Part shown: piece by piece, positions 17,648-27,743 of the stretch | Numbering within the stretch: position 1 is the stretch's first letter | Layout: each line of letters opens with the position of its first letter | NCBI RefSeq assembly: GCF_028463845.1 | Contig: NZ_CP116805.1 | Coordinates: 3,158,001 to 3,222,000 of the forward strand | DNA: 64,000 nucleotides | Source of the DNA: Gimibacter soli | GTDB taxonomy: Bacteria > Pseudomonadota > Alphaproteobacteria > Sphingomonadales > Kordiimonadaceae | Direction: 5' to 3' | Translations under genes and position numbers: made by a program | Notes under the pieces: generated by a model | The model's input: only the letters and a program-made list of their open reading frames with translations | Database searches by the model: none | Told to the model about the DNA's origin: nothing

Positions 17648-18415
17648 TCATCCCAGTAAAAATTTGCGGATCGTCCGCGCCACAAGGTCCGGCTTCTCGG
17701 CATGCAGCCAGTGACCGGTGCCGGTGATCGTCCTTACCTCCGCCGCCGGGAAAAGGGCCAGAACCGCTTCCCTGTGCGTCGGCTGGATATAGTCCGAGTC
17801 ACCGCCCCTGAGGAACAGAACGGGGCCGGCATAAGGCGCCCCCTCGTTGCCGGCCATCAGATTCTGATAGTCTTTGACGATTCCGTCAAGGTCGAGCCGC
17901 CATCCCCATGCATCTCCTCCCTCGCGCCGTCGCCAGTTGGTGAGGAGGAAGCTGAGGACTTCGGGCTCGTCCACATAGGGCGCAAGCAGTTCTTCGGCAC
18001 CCGCCCGGCTGCCGGGGGCCGCTGCCGCCACCGCTTTCATGCCTTCCAGAATGCGCTCGTGATGGCGCGGATAGGCGACGGGGCTGATGTCCCCCACCAC
18101 CAGTTTCGACACGCGTTCGGGGTAGGAAAGCGCCAGCTGCATCGCCGTTTTGCCGCCCATCGAATGACCAAACACGAAGGCGCTGTCCACACCGTGCGCG
18201 TCCAGCACCCGCGCGGCATCGGCCGCCATGTGGGGATAGCTGATATCGCCGCCATGCGGGCTGCGGCCATGGCCGCGCATGTCGACGGAAATGACCTTGA
18301 AGTCTTCTTCCAGAATACGCGCGATACCCCCAAGGTTGTCGGCGGACCCGAACAGGCCATGCATCATCAGAAGAACCGGCCCCTCGCCGCGCACGCGGGT
18401 GAAAAGCTCGCTCAT
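17648..18415 (-). CDS. alpha/beta hydrolase, YbfF-like esterase
   Basis: A 255-residue cytoplasmic alpha/beta-hydrolase. MHGLFGS (18-24) gives the oxyanion region, GHSMG (83-87) the nucleophile elbow with Ser85, and GTGHWLHAEKP the catalytic His near the C-terminus. DMRGHGRS (45-52) is typical of the YbfF/acyl-CoA-thioesterase-like subgroup. The physiological substrate is not known from sequence. Its start overlaps the thiD stop by four bases, so it is translated with thiD. Confidence 0.85.
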   Translation of the reverse strand: MSELFTRVRGEGPVLLMMHGLFGSADNLGGIARILEEDFKVISVDMRGHGRSPHGGDISYPHMAADAARVLDAHGVDSAFVFGHSMGGKTAMQLALSYPERVSKLVVGDISPVAYPRHHERILEGMKAVAAAAPGSRAGAEELLAPYVDEPEVLSFLLTNWRRREGGDAWGWRLDLDGIVKDYQNLMAGNEGAPYAGPVLFLRGGDSDYIQPTHREAVLALFPAAEVRTITGTGHWLHAEKPDLVARTIRKFLLG

Positions 18416-19236
18416 GCGCCTTCCCCTTCCGGCACATCGGCGGTCGCATGGCCAAGCGGGCCGTGCCCCTTGCCAAAGCCCGGTGCGGCGGCAATCGCGT
18501 TTGCCACAAAGCCGCGTGCACGAACGAAGGCCGTCGGCAGGTCATCACCGAGTGCCAGTGCCGCCGCCACACCGCTCGCCAGCGTACAGCCGGTGCCGTG
18601 GGTGTGGCGCGTATCGATCTTTGCGCCTTCGATGCTTTTGATATCGTCAGCGGTAACGAGAAGATCGGTCACCGTTTCATCCTCGAGATGCCCGCCCTTC
18701 ATGATCGCCGCCCTGGCGCCAAGCGCGAGAATTTCCTGCCCTGCCCGCGCCATATCGAAGGGTGAATGGATCGGACGGCCTGTCAGCACAGCAGCCTCGG
18801 CGAGGTTCGGCGTCACCACATCGGCGCGCGCGATAAGGCGGGCCTTCAGGGCTTCCACCGCATTGTCTGCAAGGAGCCGATCACCGGACGTGGACACCAT
18901 CACGGGGTCGATCACCAGCTTGCCCTTGAAGCCGGACGCATCAAGCGCATCGGCGACCGCATGCACCAGTTCCGCCGTTGCCAGCATGCCGGTTTTCACG
19001 ACATCCGCGCCGATATCATCAAGCACCGCCCGTATCTGCGCGGCCACAACCGGCGCCGGGATCGCATGCACGTCCGATACACCGAGCGTGTTCTGCACGG
19101 TGATGGCAGTGACCGCCGTTGCGGCATAGGCGCCGAAACGGGTCACCGTTTTGATATCGGCCTGAATGCCTGCCCCGCCGCCGGAATCCGATCCGGCGAT
19201 GATCAGCACGCGGCCCGAGGGCGTCGTTTGGGTCAA
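18412..19236 (-). CDS. thiD: hydroxymethylpyrimidine / phosphomethylpyrimidine kinase
   Basis: A 274-residue ribokinase-superfamily enzyme that phosphorylates HMP twice to give HMP-PP for thiamine synthesis. It starts with [19 protein letters not shown], the HMP-binding signature; [17 protein letters not shown] and the C-terminal [17 protein letters not shown] with the anion hole and catalytic Cys/Asp-type residue region follow. It overlaps glmM and the downstream esterase by four bases on each side, so all three share one message. No other thiamine gene is in the window and no TPP riboswitch precedes it, which fits a salvage kinase carried in a larger operon. Confidence 0.95.
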   Translation of the reverse strand: MTQTTPSGRVLIIAGSDSGGGAGIQADIKTVTRFGAYAATAVTAITVQNTLGVSDVHAIPAPVVAAQIRAVLDDIGADVVKTGMLATAELVHAVADALDASGFKGKLVIDPVMVSTSGDRLLADNAVEALKARLIARADVVTPNLAEAAVLTGRPIHSPFDMARAGQEILALGARAAIMKGGHLEDETVTDLLVTADDIKSIEGAKIDTRHTHGTGCTLASGVAAALALGDDLPTAFVRARGFVANAIAAAPGFGKGHGPLGHATADVPEGEGA

Positions 19237-20579
19237 CGGGCTGCCTCGATCTCGTCGGCGATGGTGTGAACGACGCGGGCGACAAGCGCATCATCGTCGC
19301 CTTCCGCCATCACGCGGATCACCGGTTCGGTGCCCGACTTGCGGATCAGGAGGCGACCGGAGCCATTGAGCTCTGCCTCTGCCGCCTTGATCGCGGCCGT
19401 CACCTTGGCGTCAGACAGCGGATCGGCGGCCTTGTAGCGCACGCTTTTCAGAAGCTGCGGTACGGCCTCGAACTGTTTGCAGGCAACCGATGCCTTCTGG
19501 CCGGACTGGACGATTTCGGTCATCACCTGCAGGGCAGACACAAGCCCGTCACCGGTTGTCGTGAAATCAGACAGCACCACATGGCCCGATTGCTCGCCGC
19601 CCACGTTGAAGCCACCGGCACGCATGCGTTCCACCACATAGCGGTCACCAACGGCCGTGCGTTCCAGCGTCAGCCCTTCGGATTTCAACAGGCGCTCTAG
19701 CCCAAGGTTCGACATGACGGTGGCGACAAGCCCGCCGCCCTTCAGGATACCGCGGCGCGCCCAGTTGCGGGTGATCAGCGCCATGATCTGGTCGCCGTCC
19801 ACGATCTTGCCGTTCTCGTCGCAGAGGATCAGCCGGTCGGCATCACCATCCAGCGCGATGCCGATATCGGCGCCTTCCTTGCGCACGCGTTCGCACATGG
19901 CCTCGGGGTGGGTGGAGCCGCATTCGGCATTGATATTGTAGCCGTTCGGCGAAACGCCCATCGGGATCACATCGGCGCCCAGTTCCCAAAGCACGGTCGG
20001 CGCCACCTTGTAGGCCGCCCCGTTAGCGCAATCGACAACCACTTTGAGGCCGTCGAAGGTGACCCCCGCAGGCACGGTTGCCTTGGCGAATTCCACATAG
20101 CGGCCGCCAGCGTCATCAAGCCGCCGGGCGTGGCCGAGCGTGAGCGACGGCTGCAGGATATCGCTGGTGTCGCCATCGATCATGGCCTCGATCGCCAGTT
20201 CCTGCTCGTCCGAAAGCTTGTAGCCATCGGGACCGAAGAATTTGATGCCATTGTCGTCGTGCGGATTGTGGCTCGCTGAAATCATCACGCCAAGATCAGC
20301 GCGCAGCGATTTGACCAGCATGGCGATGGCCGGGGTCGGCATCGGCCCCACAAGGATCACATCCATGCCGGCCGCCACAAAGCCCGAAGCCAGCGCCGGT
20401 TCGTACATATAGCCGGACCGGCGGGTGTCCTTGCCGATCACCACCCGGTGCACATGGTCGCCGCGCACAAAGGCCTTGCCGGCGGCGAGCCCGACCCGAA
20501 GCGCCACATCGGGCGTCATATGGCCTTCATTGACCCGTCCGCGGATGCCGTCGGTGCCGAAATATTTGCGTTTGCTCAT
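19233..20579 (-). CDS. glmM: phosphoglucosamine mutase
   Basis: A 448-residue enzyme that interconverts glucosamine-6-phosphate and glucosamine-1-phosphate for UDP-GlcNAc, peptidoglycan and LPS synthesis. [13 protein letters not shown] opens the protein; the phosphoserine is Ser103 in [18 protein letters not shown]; the metal loop DGDADR is near 242; and the phosphate-binding [15 protein letters not shown] is at the C-terminus. It follows folP by 36 bases, an order (ftsH-folP-glmM) seen from enterics to alphaproteobacteria. Confidence 0.97.
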   Translation of the reverse strand: MSKRKYFGTDGIRGRVNEGHMTPDVALRVGLAAGKAFVRGDHVHRVVIGKDTRRSGYMYEPALASGFVAAGMDVILVGPMPTPAIAMLVKSLRADLGVMISASHNPHDDNGIKFFGPDGYKLSDEQELAIEAMIDGDTSDILQPSLTLGHARRLDDAGGRYVEFAKATVPAGVTFDGLKVVVDCANGAAYKVAPTVLWELGADVIPMGVSPNGYNINAECGSTHPEAMCERVRKEGADIGIALDGDADRLILCDENGKIVDGDQIMALITRNWARRGILKGGGLVATVMSNLGLERLLKSEGLTLERTAVGDRYVVERMRAGGFNVGGEQSGHVVLSDFTTTGDGLVSALQVMTEIVQSGQKASVACKQFEAVPQLLKSVRYKAADPLSDAKVTAAIKAAEAELNGSGRLLIRKSGTEPVIRVMAEGDDDALVARVVHTIADEIEAAR

Positions 20580-20615
20580 TGGAAACTGTCCCTGGGTTCG
20601 CGCGTTGACGCCACT

Positions 20616-21737
20616 TTAATCATCTTCCATTGGCACGTCCATCATGGCGGCATCATGGAAGGCCTGCGCCAGTTTCATGGCTTCAACCGTTTCGGCTACG
20701 TCATGAACCCGCACGATATGGGTGCCTTGGGCCACGGCATGGGTGGCCGCCGCCAGCGAGCCCACAAGGCGCTTGTCCGCTTCCTCAACCCCCGTTGCCG
20801 CGCCAATGAAGCGCTTGCGGGAAGCCCCCACCAGCAGCGGCACACCAAGAGTGTGGAAAAGCGCCAGATTGTTCATCAGCGCCAGATTGTCTTTCAGTAC
20901 CGCCTTGCCGAAACCGATGCCGGGATCGACAATGATCCGCTCGCGCGCAATGCCCGCGGCCACACAGGCCTCGATGCGTGCTTCCAGAAAGTCGAAGACC
21001 TCCAGCAAGAGGTCCTCATAGTCCGGCACATCGGCGGCTTCGCCCTTGGCATGCATCAGAATCACAGGTGCCGTCGATTCCGACGCGATTCTCAGTGCTT
21101 CAGGATCGTGTGTCAGGGCGCTGACATCATTGAGGATATGGGCGCCGGCGGCCAGCGCCTTTTCCATGACGGAGGCGTGGCGGGTATCGACCGAAATCGG
21201 CGTGCCGTCCCCGGCAAGCGCGCGGATCACCGGCAGGATGCGTTCGGCTTCCTCGCCTTCCCACACGGGCTTGGCGCCCGGCCGGGTGCTTTCGCCGCCC
21301 ACATCGATGATATCGGCGCCTGCCGCCCGCATGGCCCGCGCGGCCGCAATGGCGGCATCGGGGTCAAGATGCTTGCCGCCGTCCGAGAAGCTGTCGGGCG
21401 TGACATTCAGTATGGCCATCACAAGCGGGCGCGTCATGGCGAGCATGCGACCGCCTTCGAGCGTCAACGGCATGCGCGGGGCCGCAAGCGCCGCCTTCAG
21501 CGCATCCACCCGCACCCGCATCGCATCGGGCATGGCAAGCGTTTCGATCTCGGCCACGGGCAGAATGCGGTCCACCACCCGGTCACGGTCCAGCCGCACG
21601 ATCAGCCGGGCGATGGGGTAGCGCAGGCCACTGCCACCGAGCCGCCAGCCAGCCGCCCCGGGCTCCCGCACACCGCCCATCGGGATCAGATAGGCACGCG
21701 CATCGGCAGGCAGGGTCATGAGGTCGAGGGATGGCAT
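20616..21737 (-). CDS. folP: dihydropteroate synthase, with N-terminal extension
   Basis: A 373-residue enzyme that condenses p-aminobenzoate with hydroxymethyl-dihydropterin diphosphate; it is the sulfonamide target. The catalytic domain starts near residue 104 with the signature MAILNVTPDSFSDGG (about 108-121), followed by GADIIDVGGESTRPGA and the DPGIGFGK block. About 100 residues precede it, whereas the common enzyme is near 280. The extension (roughly 1-100) has no motif I recognise and appears in frame with a plausible start, so it is likely real. It lies between ftsH and glmM. Confidence 0.95.
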   Translation of the reverse strand: MPSLDLMTLPADARAYLIPMGGVREPGAAGWRLGGSGLRYPIARLIVRLDRDRVVDRILPVAEIETLAMPDAMRVRVDALKAALAAPRMPLTLEGGRMLAMTRPLVMAILNVTPDSFSDGGKHLDPDAAIAAARAMRAAGADIIDVGGESTRPGAKPVWEGEEAERILPVIRALAGDGTPISVDTRHASVMEKALAAGAHILNDVSALTHDPEALRIASESTAPVILMHAKGEAADVPDYEDLLLEVFDFLEARIEACVAAGIARERIIVDPGIGFGKAVLKDNLALMNNLALFHTLGVPLLVGASRKRFIGAATGVEEADKRLVGSLAAATHAVAQGTHIVRVHDVAETVEAMKLAQAFHDAAMMDVPMEDD

Positions 21738-21773
21738 CGCGGCTTTCCTCCGAAATCGGGGCTTGGAATCAGA

Positions 21774-21806
21774 GCCCCGGCCCTTTCGTCAAGTAGGGGC
21801 CGGGGC
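21774..21806 (-). terminator. strong intercistronic hairpin between ftsH and folP
   Basis: A perfect 10-bp GC stem, GCCCCGGCCC (21774-21783) with GGGCCGGGGC (21797-21806), loop of 13 bases, beginning 26 bases after the ftsH stop. A second, alternative stem (CGGGGCT/AGCCCCG, 21757-21779 region) overlaps it, so two foldings compete. There is no T-run on the minus strand; it may lower read-through or protect the ftsH 3' end. Confidence 0.55.
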
Positions 21807-21832
21807 GCTTTGGTCTTGTCTCTCAGTCGGGC

Positions 21833-23746
<1,914 letters not shown>

Positions 23747-23819
23747 TTATTCTTGCCTTTCCGTTCATGGCATGGGTCTGGTCGCCGTGCCCCGTCGGGG
23801 ACCGTCCCTTCTGGGATTA

Positions 23820-23847
23820 GAGATAAGCCGATTGCCGAGCCGTGCAA
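23820..23847 (-). promoter_or_regulatory. possible sigma-70-like promoter of ftsH
   Basis: On the minus strand TTGCAC (23842-23847) is separated by 16 bases from TATCTC (23820-23825), about 75 bases before the ftsH start. Each element matches consensus at about four of six positions. No convincing heat-shock promoter (CTTGAA with CCCCAT) was seen. Confidence 0.25.
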
Positions 23848-23868
23848 GTGCTTTCGGTCGATTTCGCG

Positions 23869-25161
23869 TCACTTTTTCGCCAAGCCGAGCGATTGCAGCG
23901 ACAGGCGGACGCTGCAATCGGGGCGCAAGGTGATGCCAATCGTGGGGAGCGCCACCAGTTCATCCCCTGAAAAAACAGCCGGCAGCACGAGGCGCGCGGC
24001 GCGCGGCAGTATGCCTTCAAGCCGGTCGCTGACCGACAGTGCTTGCCCCCGCAAGGTTCGCCAGCCATCGGTTCCAAGCGCGCCGATTTCAAGGCCTTCA
24101 CCCTCGCCGTCCATCAACCACCGACCATCGTAAAGCGCGCCCTGCACCCATGCAGTACGGGGCGCCATGGCCGCGAGTTCCCGCACGCACAGCACACGCC
24201 CGTGCCCTTCGGCCACGAACTGGCAACCGCCGAGCGTGGCACCCGCAAAGTCCTGCGATTTCAAATCGGCATATAGGCGCGAAAGGCTATCAAGGCGCGG
24301 ACCGAAATCCTGCCCGCCAAGCCAGCGGATAAGGTCAGCAAGCGCCCGAAGCTCGGTTTCCTCGGGCACGCTGCCAAGACGGTCAGCCCGCAGCACGGCG
24401 TGGCCCGCAGGGTGGCGCTCGATGGCTTCGGCTTCCCACAGCGTCTGATAATGGTCGAGCGCTGCCTGCGCCTGCCGCAGGCGTTCGGCTGTTGCTGCCA
24501 GCCGCTCCACCGTCAGGCCTTCAAGCGGCGGATCGGCGAGCAGGCGGCGCGCTTTCACCCGGTCGAACGCATCGCTTTCGTTGCTCGGGTCCTCGATCCA
24601 GTCCTGCCCCATGGCGGTCAGCGTCGCCACCAGCCGCGATTTCGGCACAGCAAGGAGCGGCCGGACAAGGCTGAGGCCCGGCACCAGCTCGCGCACCGGC
24701 GCAATCCCGCCAAGCCCCTTGAGCCCGCTGCCGCGTGCCAGACGCAACAGCAGCGTTTCAGCCTGATCGTCGGCATGATGACCGGTCAGCAAAACAGGGA
24801 TATTGGCTGCCTTGCAGGCAGCAGCAAGCAGGTCATAACGCGCCGCACGGGCAGCGGCCTGAATGTTGGAAGCTGGCTTTTCGCCATCCCAGCGCAAAGT
24901 TCGATGCTGGATACCGCGCGCCGCCATCCAGCCAGCCACAGTTGCTGCCTCATCGGATGAAGCAGGGCGCAAGCCGTGATCGACGGTGAGGGCGAGGACG
25001 GGGCGGGTGGCAGCGGCCAATAGCACCAGCGCTAGGCTGTCCGCGCCACCAGAAAGGGCGATCGCCACCGGCGCACCCTGAGGCACGCCGAGGCGGGCAA
25101 GCGTTTCGTCAAGCTCGCGACTGGTATAGGGCGCCGGCGGATGCGGAGAAGCCGCGGTCAC
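23869..25161 (-). CDS. tilS: tRNA(Ile)-lysidine synthetase
   Basis: A 430-residue N-type ATP pyrophosphatase that makes lysidine at C34 of tRNA-Ile(CAU), so that AUA is read as Ile. The PP-loop SGGADS is at 37-42; LTGHHADDQAETLLLRLARGSGLKGL is the catalytic and tRNA-contacting block; and the WIEDPSN motif is present. A C-terminal TilS-C domain follows. The gap to cpoB upstream is 12 bases. Confidence 0.96.
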   Translation of the reverse strand: MTAASPHPPAPYTSRELDETLARLGVPQGAPVAIALSGGADSLALVLLAAATRPVLALTVDHGLRPASSDEAATVAGWMAARGIQHRTLRWDGEKPASNIQAAARAARYDLLAAACKAANIPVLLTGHHADDQAETLLLRLARGSGLKGLGGIAPVRELVPGLSLVRPLLAVPKSRLVATLTAMGQDWIEDPSNESDAFDRVKARRLLADPPLEGLTVERLAATAERLRQAQAALDHYQTLWEAEAIERHPAGHAVLRADRLGSVPEETELRALADLIRWLGGQDFGPRLDSLSRLYADLKSQDFAGATLGGCQFVAEGHGRVLCVRELAAMAPRTAWVQGALYDGRWLMDGEGEGLEIGALGTDGWRTLRGQALSVSDRLEGILPRAARLVLPAVFSGDELVALPTIGITLRPDCSVRLSLQSLGLAKK

Positions 25162-25173
25162 CGGCCGTCCCCT

Positions 25174-26058
25174 TTAGGAGCACTTGGCCGCCGATGATAT
25201 GCGGGCAGCGTCTTTCTTCAGCGTTGCAGATGCATCACCGGCAATGCGGTTGAACTCGGCAAGCGTGCTGCAGGCATCGGCGTCGGCATCCATCCGGTGG
25301 AGGACATCGGCAAGCTCCACAAGCCCGTCAGCGAGCTTCGGGTGGCCGGGATGTTCTTCCACCAGCATCAGAAGATTGCGGGCCGCCTGCGGCAGTTCGT
25401 TCTGGCGCGCATAAACCTTGCCGAGCCAGAATTTGGCGTTGCCGCCAAGCTCTTCCTTGCTGTGTTGACCAACGAATTGCTCAAGCGCCTTGGTAGCACT
25501 GGAAAGGTCATTTTTGGCAACGAAAGCAAAGGCATATTTATACTGGGTGTCGGCGTCGCCTTCCGGCAACTGCACGTCAGCGGCAGGGGCAGCAGGGGCG
25601 CTGGCAGCCCCCGTATCCATGGCCGTGTCGGTTACCGGCAGGGTGTCGTTGGCGGGCGCACCGGTCATCGGGGCGACTGCCGCACCCGTTGCCTGGCTGC
25701 GCTGGATCAGCTCGATCGCTTCTTCAACCTGGCGCTGGCGGAATTCCATTTCTTCAAGGCGGCCCGTCAGGATGCTCATCTGACGTTCCATTTCGCCGAC
25801 GCGCACTACAAGATCAGGCAGCAGTTTCTGCTGTTCGCTGTCACCCACCACATCGCTCGGCGCTTCGGCCGGCACACCGCCCGCCCCGAAGACACGGCGC
25901 TGCACGGCGCGCAGTTCGCGTTCCATCTTGTCGATCTTCTTGGACATCTCGGCCCGGTCCTGCGCCGCCGCGCCCGCCACTGGCAGGGCGAAGGCAACCG
26001 ATGCCGCCAGAAGAATGCTCATCAGTCGCGAAGAAAATGCCATTGATCTCTCATCCAT
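25174..26058 (-). CDS. cpoB: Tol-Pal-associated periplasmic protein CpoB (YbgF)
   Basis: A 294-residue periplasmic protein. ATG at 26058 is chosen because AGGGG lies seven bases upstream; a second ATG five codons later is possible. A signal peptide covers about 1-33 (ending AAAQ). A coiled coil follows (about 35-60 and 88-120, EMERQMSILTGRLEEMEFRQ), then a Thr/Ala/Pro linker and a C-terminal TPR domain (about 175-290, YKYAFAFVAKNDLSSATKAL). CpoB links outer-membrane constriction and peptidoglycan synthesis at division. A strong terminator separates it from pal upstream, so it needs its own promoter or read-through. Confidence 0.93.
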   Translation of the reverse strand: MDERSMAFSSRLMSILLAASVAFALPVAGAAAQDRAEMSKKIDKMERELRAVQRRVFGAGGVPAEAPSDVVGDSEQQKLLPDLVVRVGEMERQMSILTGRLEEMEFRQRQVEEAIELIQRSQATGAAVAPMTGAPANDTLPVTDTAMDTGAASAPAAPAADVQLPEGDADTQYKYAFAFVAKNDLSSATKALEQFVGQHSKEELGGNAKFWLGKVYARQNELPQAARNLLMLVEEHPGHPKLADGLVELADVLHRMDADADACSTLAEFNRIAGDASATLKKDAARISSAAKCS

Positions 26059-26200
26059 TGCCGCACCCCTTAGGGGCGCTATCCCGAAACATTGGGCGGC
26101 TCGCCTGCCCCCTGCCTTCTTTTGGCAGGTTGAAGCGGCTTTTTCAATGACCGCACAAGGGTTTTCACGCCCATCCGATCCCTTGCCGGAAAAAAGCGGC

Positions 26201-26246
26201 AAAAAAAAGGACGACCCCGCTTCTGCTGATGCAGAAACGGGGTCGC
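26201..26246 (-). terminator. rho-independent terminator of pal
   Basis: On the minus strand a long stem (26231-26246 with 26211-26226, one mismatch in about 16 pairs, loop ATCA) is followed by CCTTTTTTTT at 26201-26210. A smaller stem (TTGCCG/CGGCAA) overlaps the T-run just downstream. It begins 50 bases after the pal stop codon. Confidence 0.9.
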
Positions 26247-26295
26247 CTTTATCATCGCCTCACCTGACCGATGGGATCAGGCTAGCCGCGTCGGA

Positions 26296-26820
26296 TCAAT
26301 CGACAGCGAGCACACCGCGACGGTTCTGGCCCCAGGCGCTTTCGCCGTTGCCAACAACTGCCGGACGTTCTTTGCCGTAGCTGATCGACTTCAGGCGGTC
26401 AGCCGACACGCCTTGAGCTGCGAGGTAGTTGACTACAGCCTGAGCGCGACGGTCGCCGAGCGCAAGGTTGTATTCACGGGTGCCGCGTTCGTCGCAATGG
26501 CCTTCGATGGTCACGGAGACCTGGCCGTAGTGGCCGAGCCACTGAGCCTGCTTGTCGAGGGTCATGCGAGCTTCGCCCGACAGTTCCGAGCTGTCGTAAG
26601 CGAAGAAGACGCGGTCGGCACCGGCATAGTAAGCCAGACCTTCAGCGGTCGGATGGCCCCATTGCTCGATTTCGAGCTCAGCGGCGGTCTTGACGCGCTC
26701 TTGCTGAACCTGTTGTTCTTCAACCTGAGCACCAACCTGTTCTTTTTTCGAGCAAGCGGCGAGGAGAAGTGCGGTCGCCGAAACGAGAGCAATAGTTTTG
26801 CCCATGCGGATAACAGTCAT
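26296..26820 (-). CDS. pal: peptidoglycan-associated lipoprotein Pal
   Basis: A 174-residue outer-membrane lipoprotein. ATG at 26820 has GGAGG nine bases upstream. The lipobox LLAAC ends the signal peptide (Cys23). The OmpA-like domain includes VTIEGHCDERGTREYNLALG and GDRRAQAVVNYL, with the Asp and Arg that bind diaminopimelate. Pal links the outer membrane to peptidoglycan as part of Tol-Pal. tolB is not upstream as usual; a 254-base region and a LysE-type gene are there instead, so this pal has its own promoter. Confidence 0.97.
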   Translation of the reverse strand: MTVIRMGKTIALVSATALLLAACSKKEQVGAQVEEQQVQQERVKTAAELEIEQWGHPTAEGLAYYAGADRVFFAYDSSELSGEARMTLDKQAQWLGHYGQVSVTIEGHCDERGTREYNLALGDRRAQAVVNYLAAQGVSADRLKSISYGKERPAVVGNGESAWGQNRRGVLAVD

Positions 26821-27074
26821 GTGGATTCCTCCAATGTACAGGGCCTTTGCCCTGCTGACGTCTCTGTTGTTGGCCCAGCCCGGAAAGTTCCCGCATGACG
26901 CTCGGGAAACCGTCCAGGCTTGTCGCGCTGCAATATAGAGATACTCAGCAACACAATCAAGCAAGACACGAGGAACAAGGCGTTGGCGTCGCGCGATTTT
27001 TTTTCACTCGAAGCCCGAAAACAGCCCCTCGTTAAGATTTCCTAACGCGATTAGAGCGCAAGAGGGATTCCGGA

Positions 27075-27713
27075 TCAAGCCAAAAGGGTGAAAAAAGCGA
27101 AAAACGCAAAGCAGAGTATCAGAATAGCCGATCCCCGGTTGATCCATTCGAGGTGTTGATCACTGATTCGCTCGCGCAGTCTGTTTGCAATCGAGGCAAG
27201 CAATAACCACCACAAGATTGCACCAAGGAAGACCCCGGCCACAAGCGACAGGCCTTCGACATGCGCCTTGCCGCCACCGGCGCCGAGATCACCGATCCCG
27301 ACAGCGCTATAAAGGCCGATGAGCCCCACAAAGATACCCGGATTACTGAGCGTGAGGGCCAGTGTCGCGGCCATCGTGCGAATGGTGCCGCGCCCTGCAC
27401 TTGTGCCTTCTTCCGGTGTCAGGTGCGGATGGCTGCGCCAGATGTGCAGGGCGAACCCCATCATGATGAGCCCGCCGGCGACAGCGAGGATACGGTCGTG
27501 CGCCAGAAACAGGCTGCGCACCAGATCAACGCTGAAGGCGGAAAGGGCGGCGAAGATCGCGTCGCCCACCGCTGCCGCCACGCCAATCAGGAAGGCATCG
27601 ACCGGATGGCCGCGCAGGCCCCGCTGCAGGCAGAGCATGTTAACGGGGCCGACCGGCACCGAGAGGATGAAACCGAACGCCATCCCCCAGAAGAGATATT
27701 CAACAGCCCCCAT
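27075..27713 (-). CDS. LysE/RhtB family exporter
   Basis: A 212-residue inner-membrane protein with six predicted helices. The N-terminal FGFILSVPVGPVNMLCLQRGLRG contains the GP-containing signature of LysE/RhtB transporters, and LSNPGIFVGLIGLYS the second conserved block. The family exports amino acids or similar small metabolites. Its substrate cannot be read from sequence. It lies 30 bases after the dihydroorotase-like gene, so the two may be co-transcribed. Confidence 0.9.
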   Translation of the reverse strand: MGAVEYLFWGMAFGFILSVPVGPVNMLCLQRGLRGHPVDAFLIGVAAAVGDAIFAALSAFSVDLVRSLFLAHDRILAVAGGLIMMGFALHIWRSHPHLTPEEGTSAGRGTIRTMAATLALTLSNPGIFVGLIGLYSAVGIGDLGAGGGKAHVEGLSLVAGVFLGAILWWLLLASIANRLRERISDQHLEWINRGSAILILCFAFFAFFTLLA

Positions 27714-27743
27714 GGCCGGACGCGTGCCCGATACCCTGCCCCG

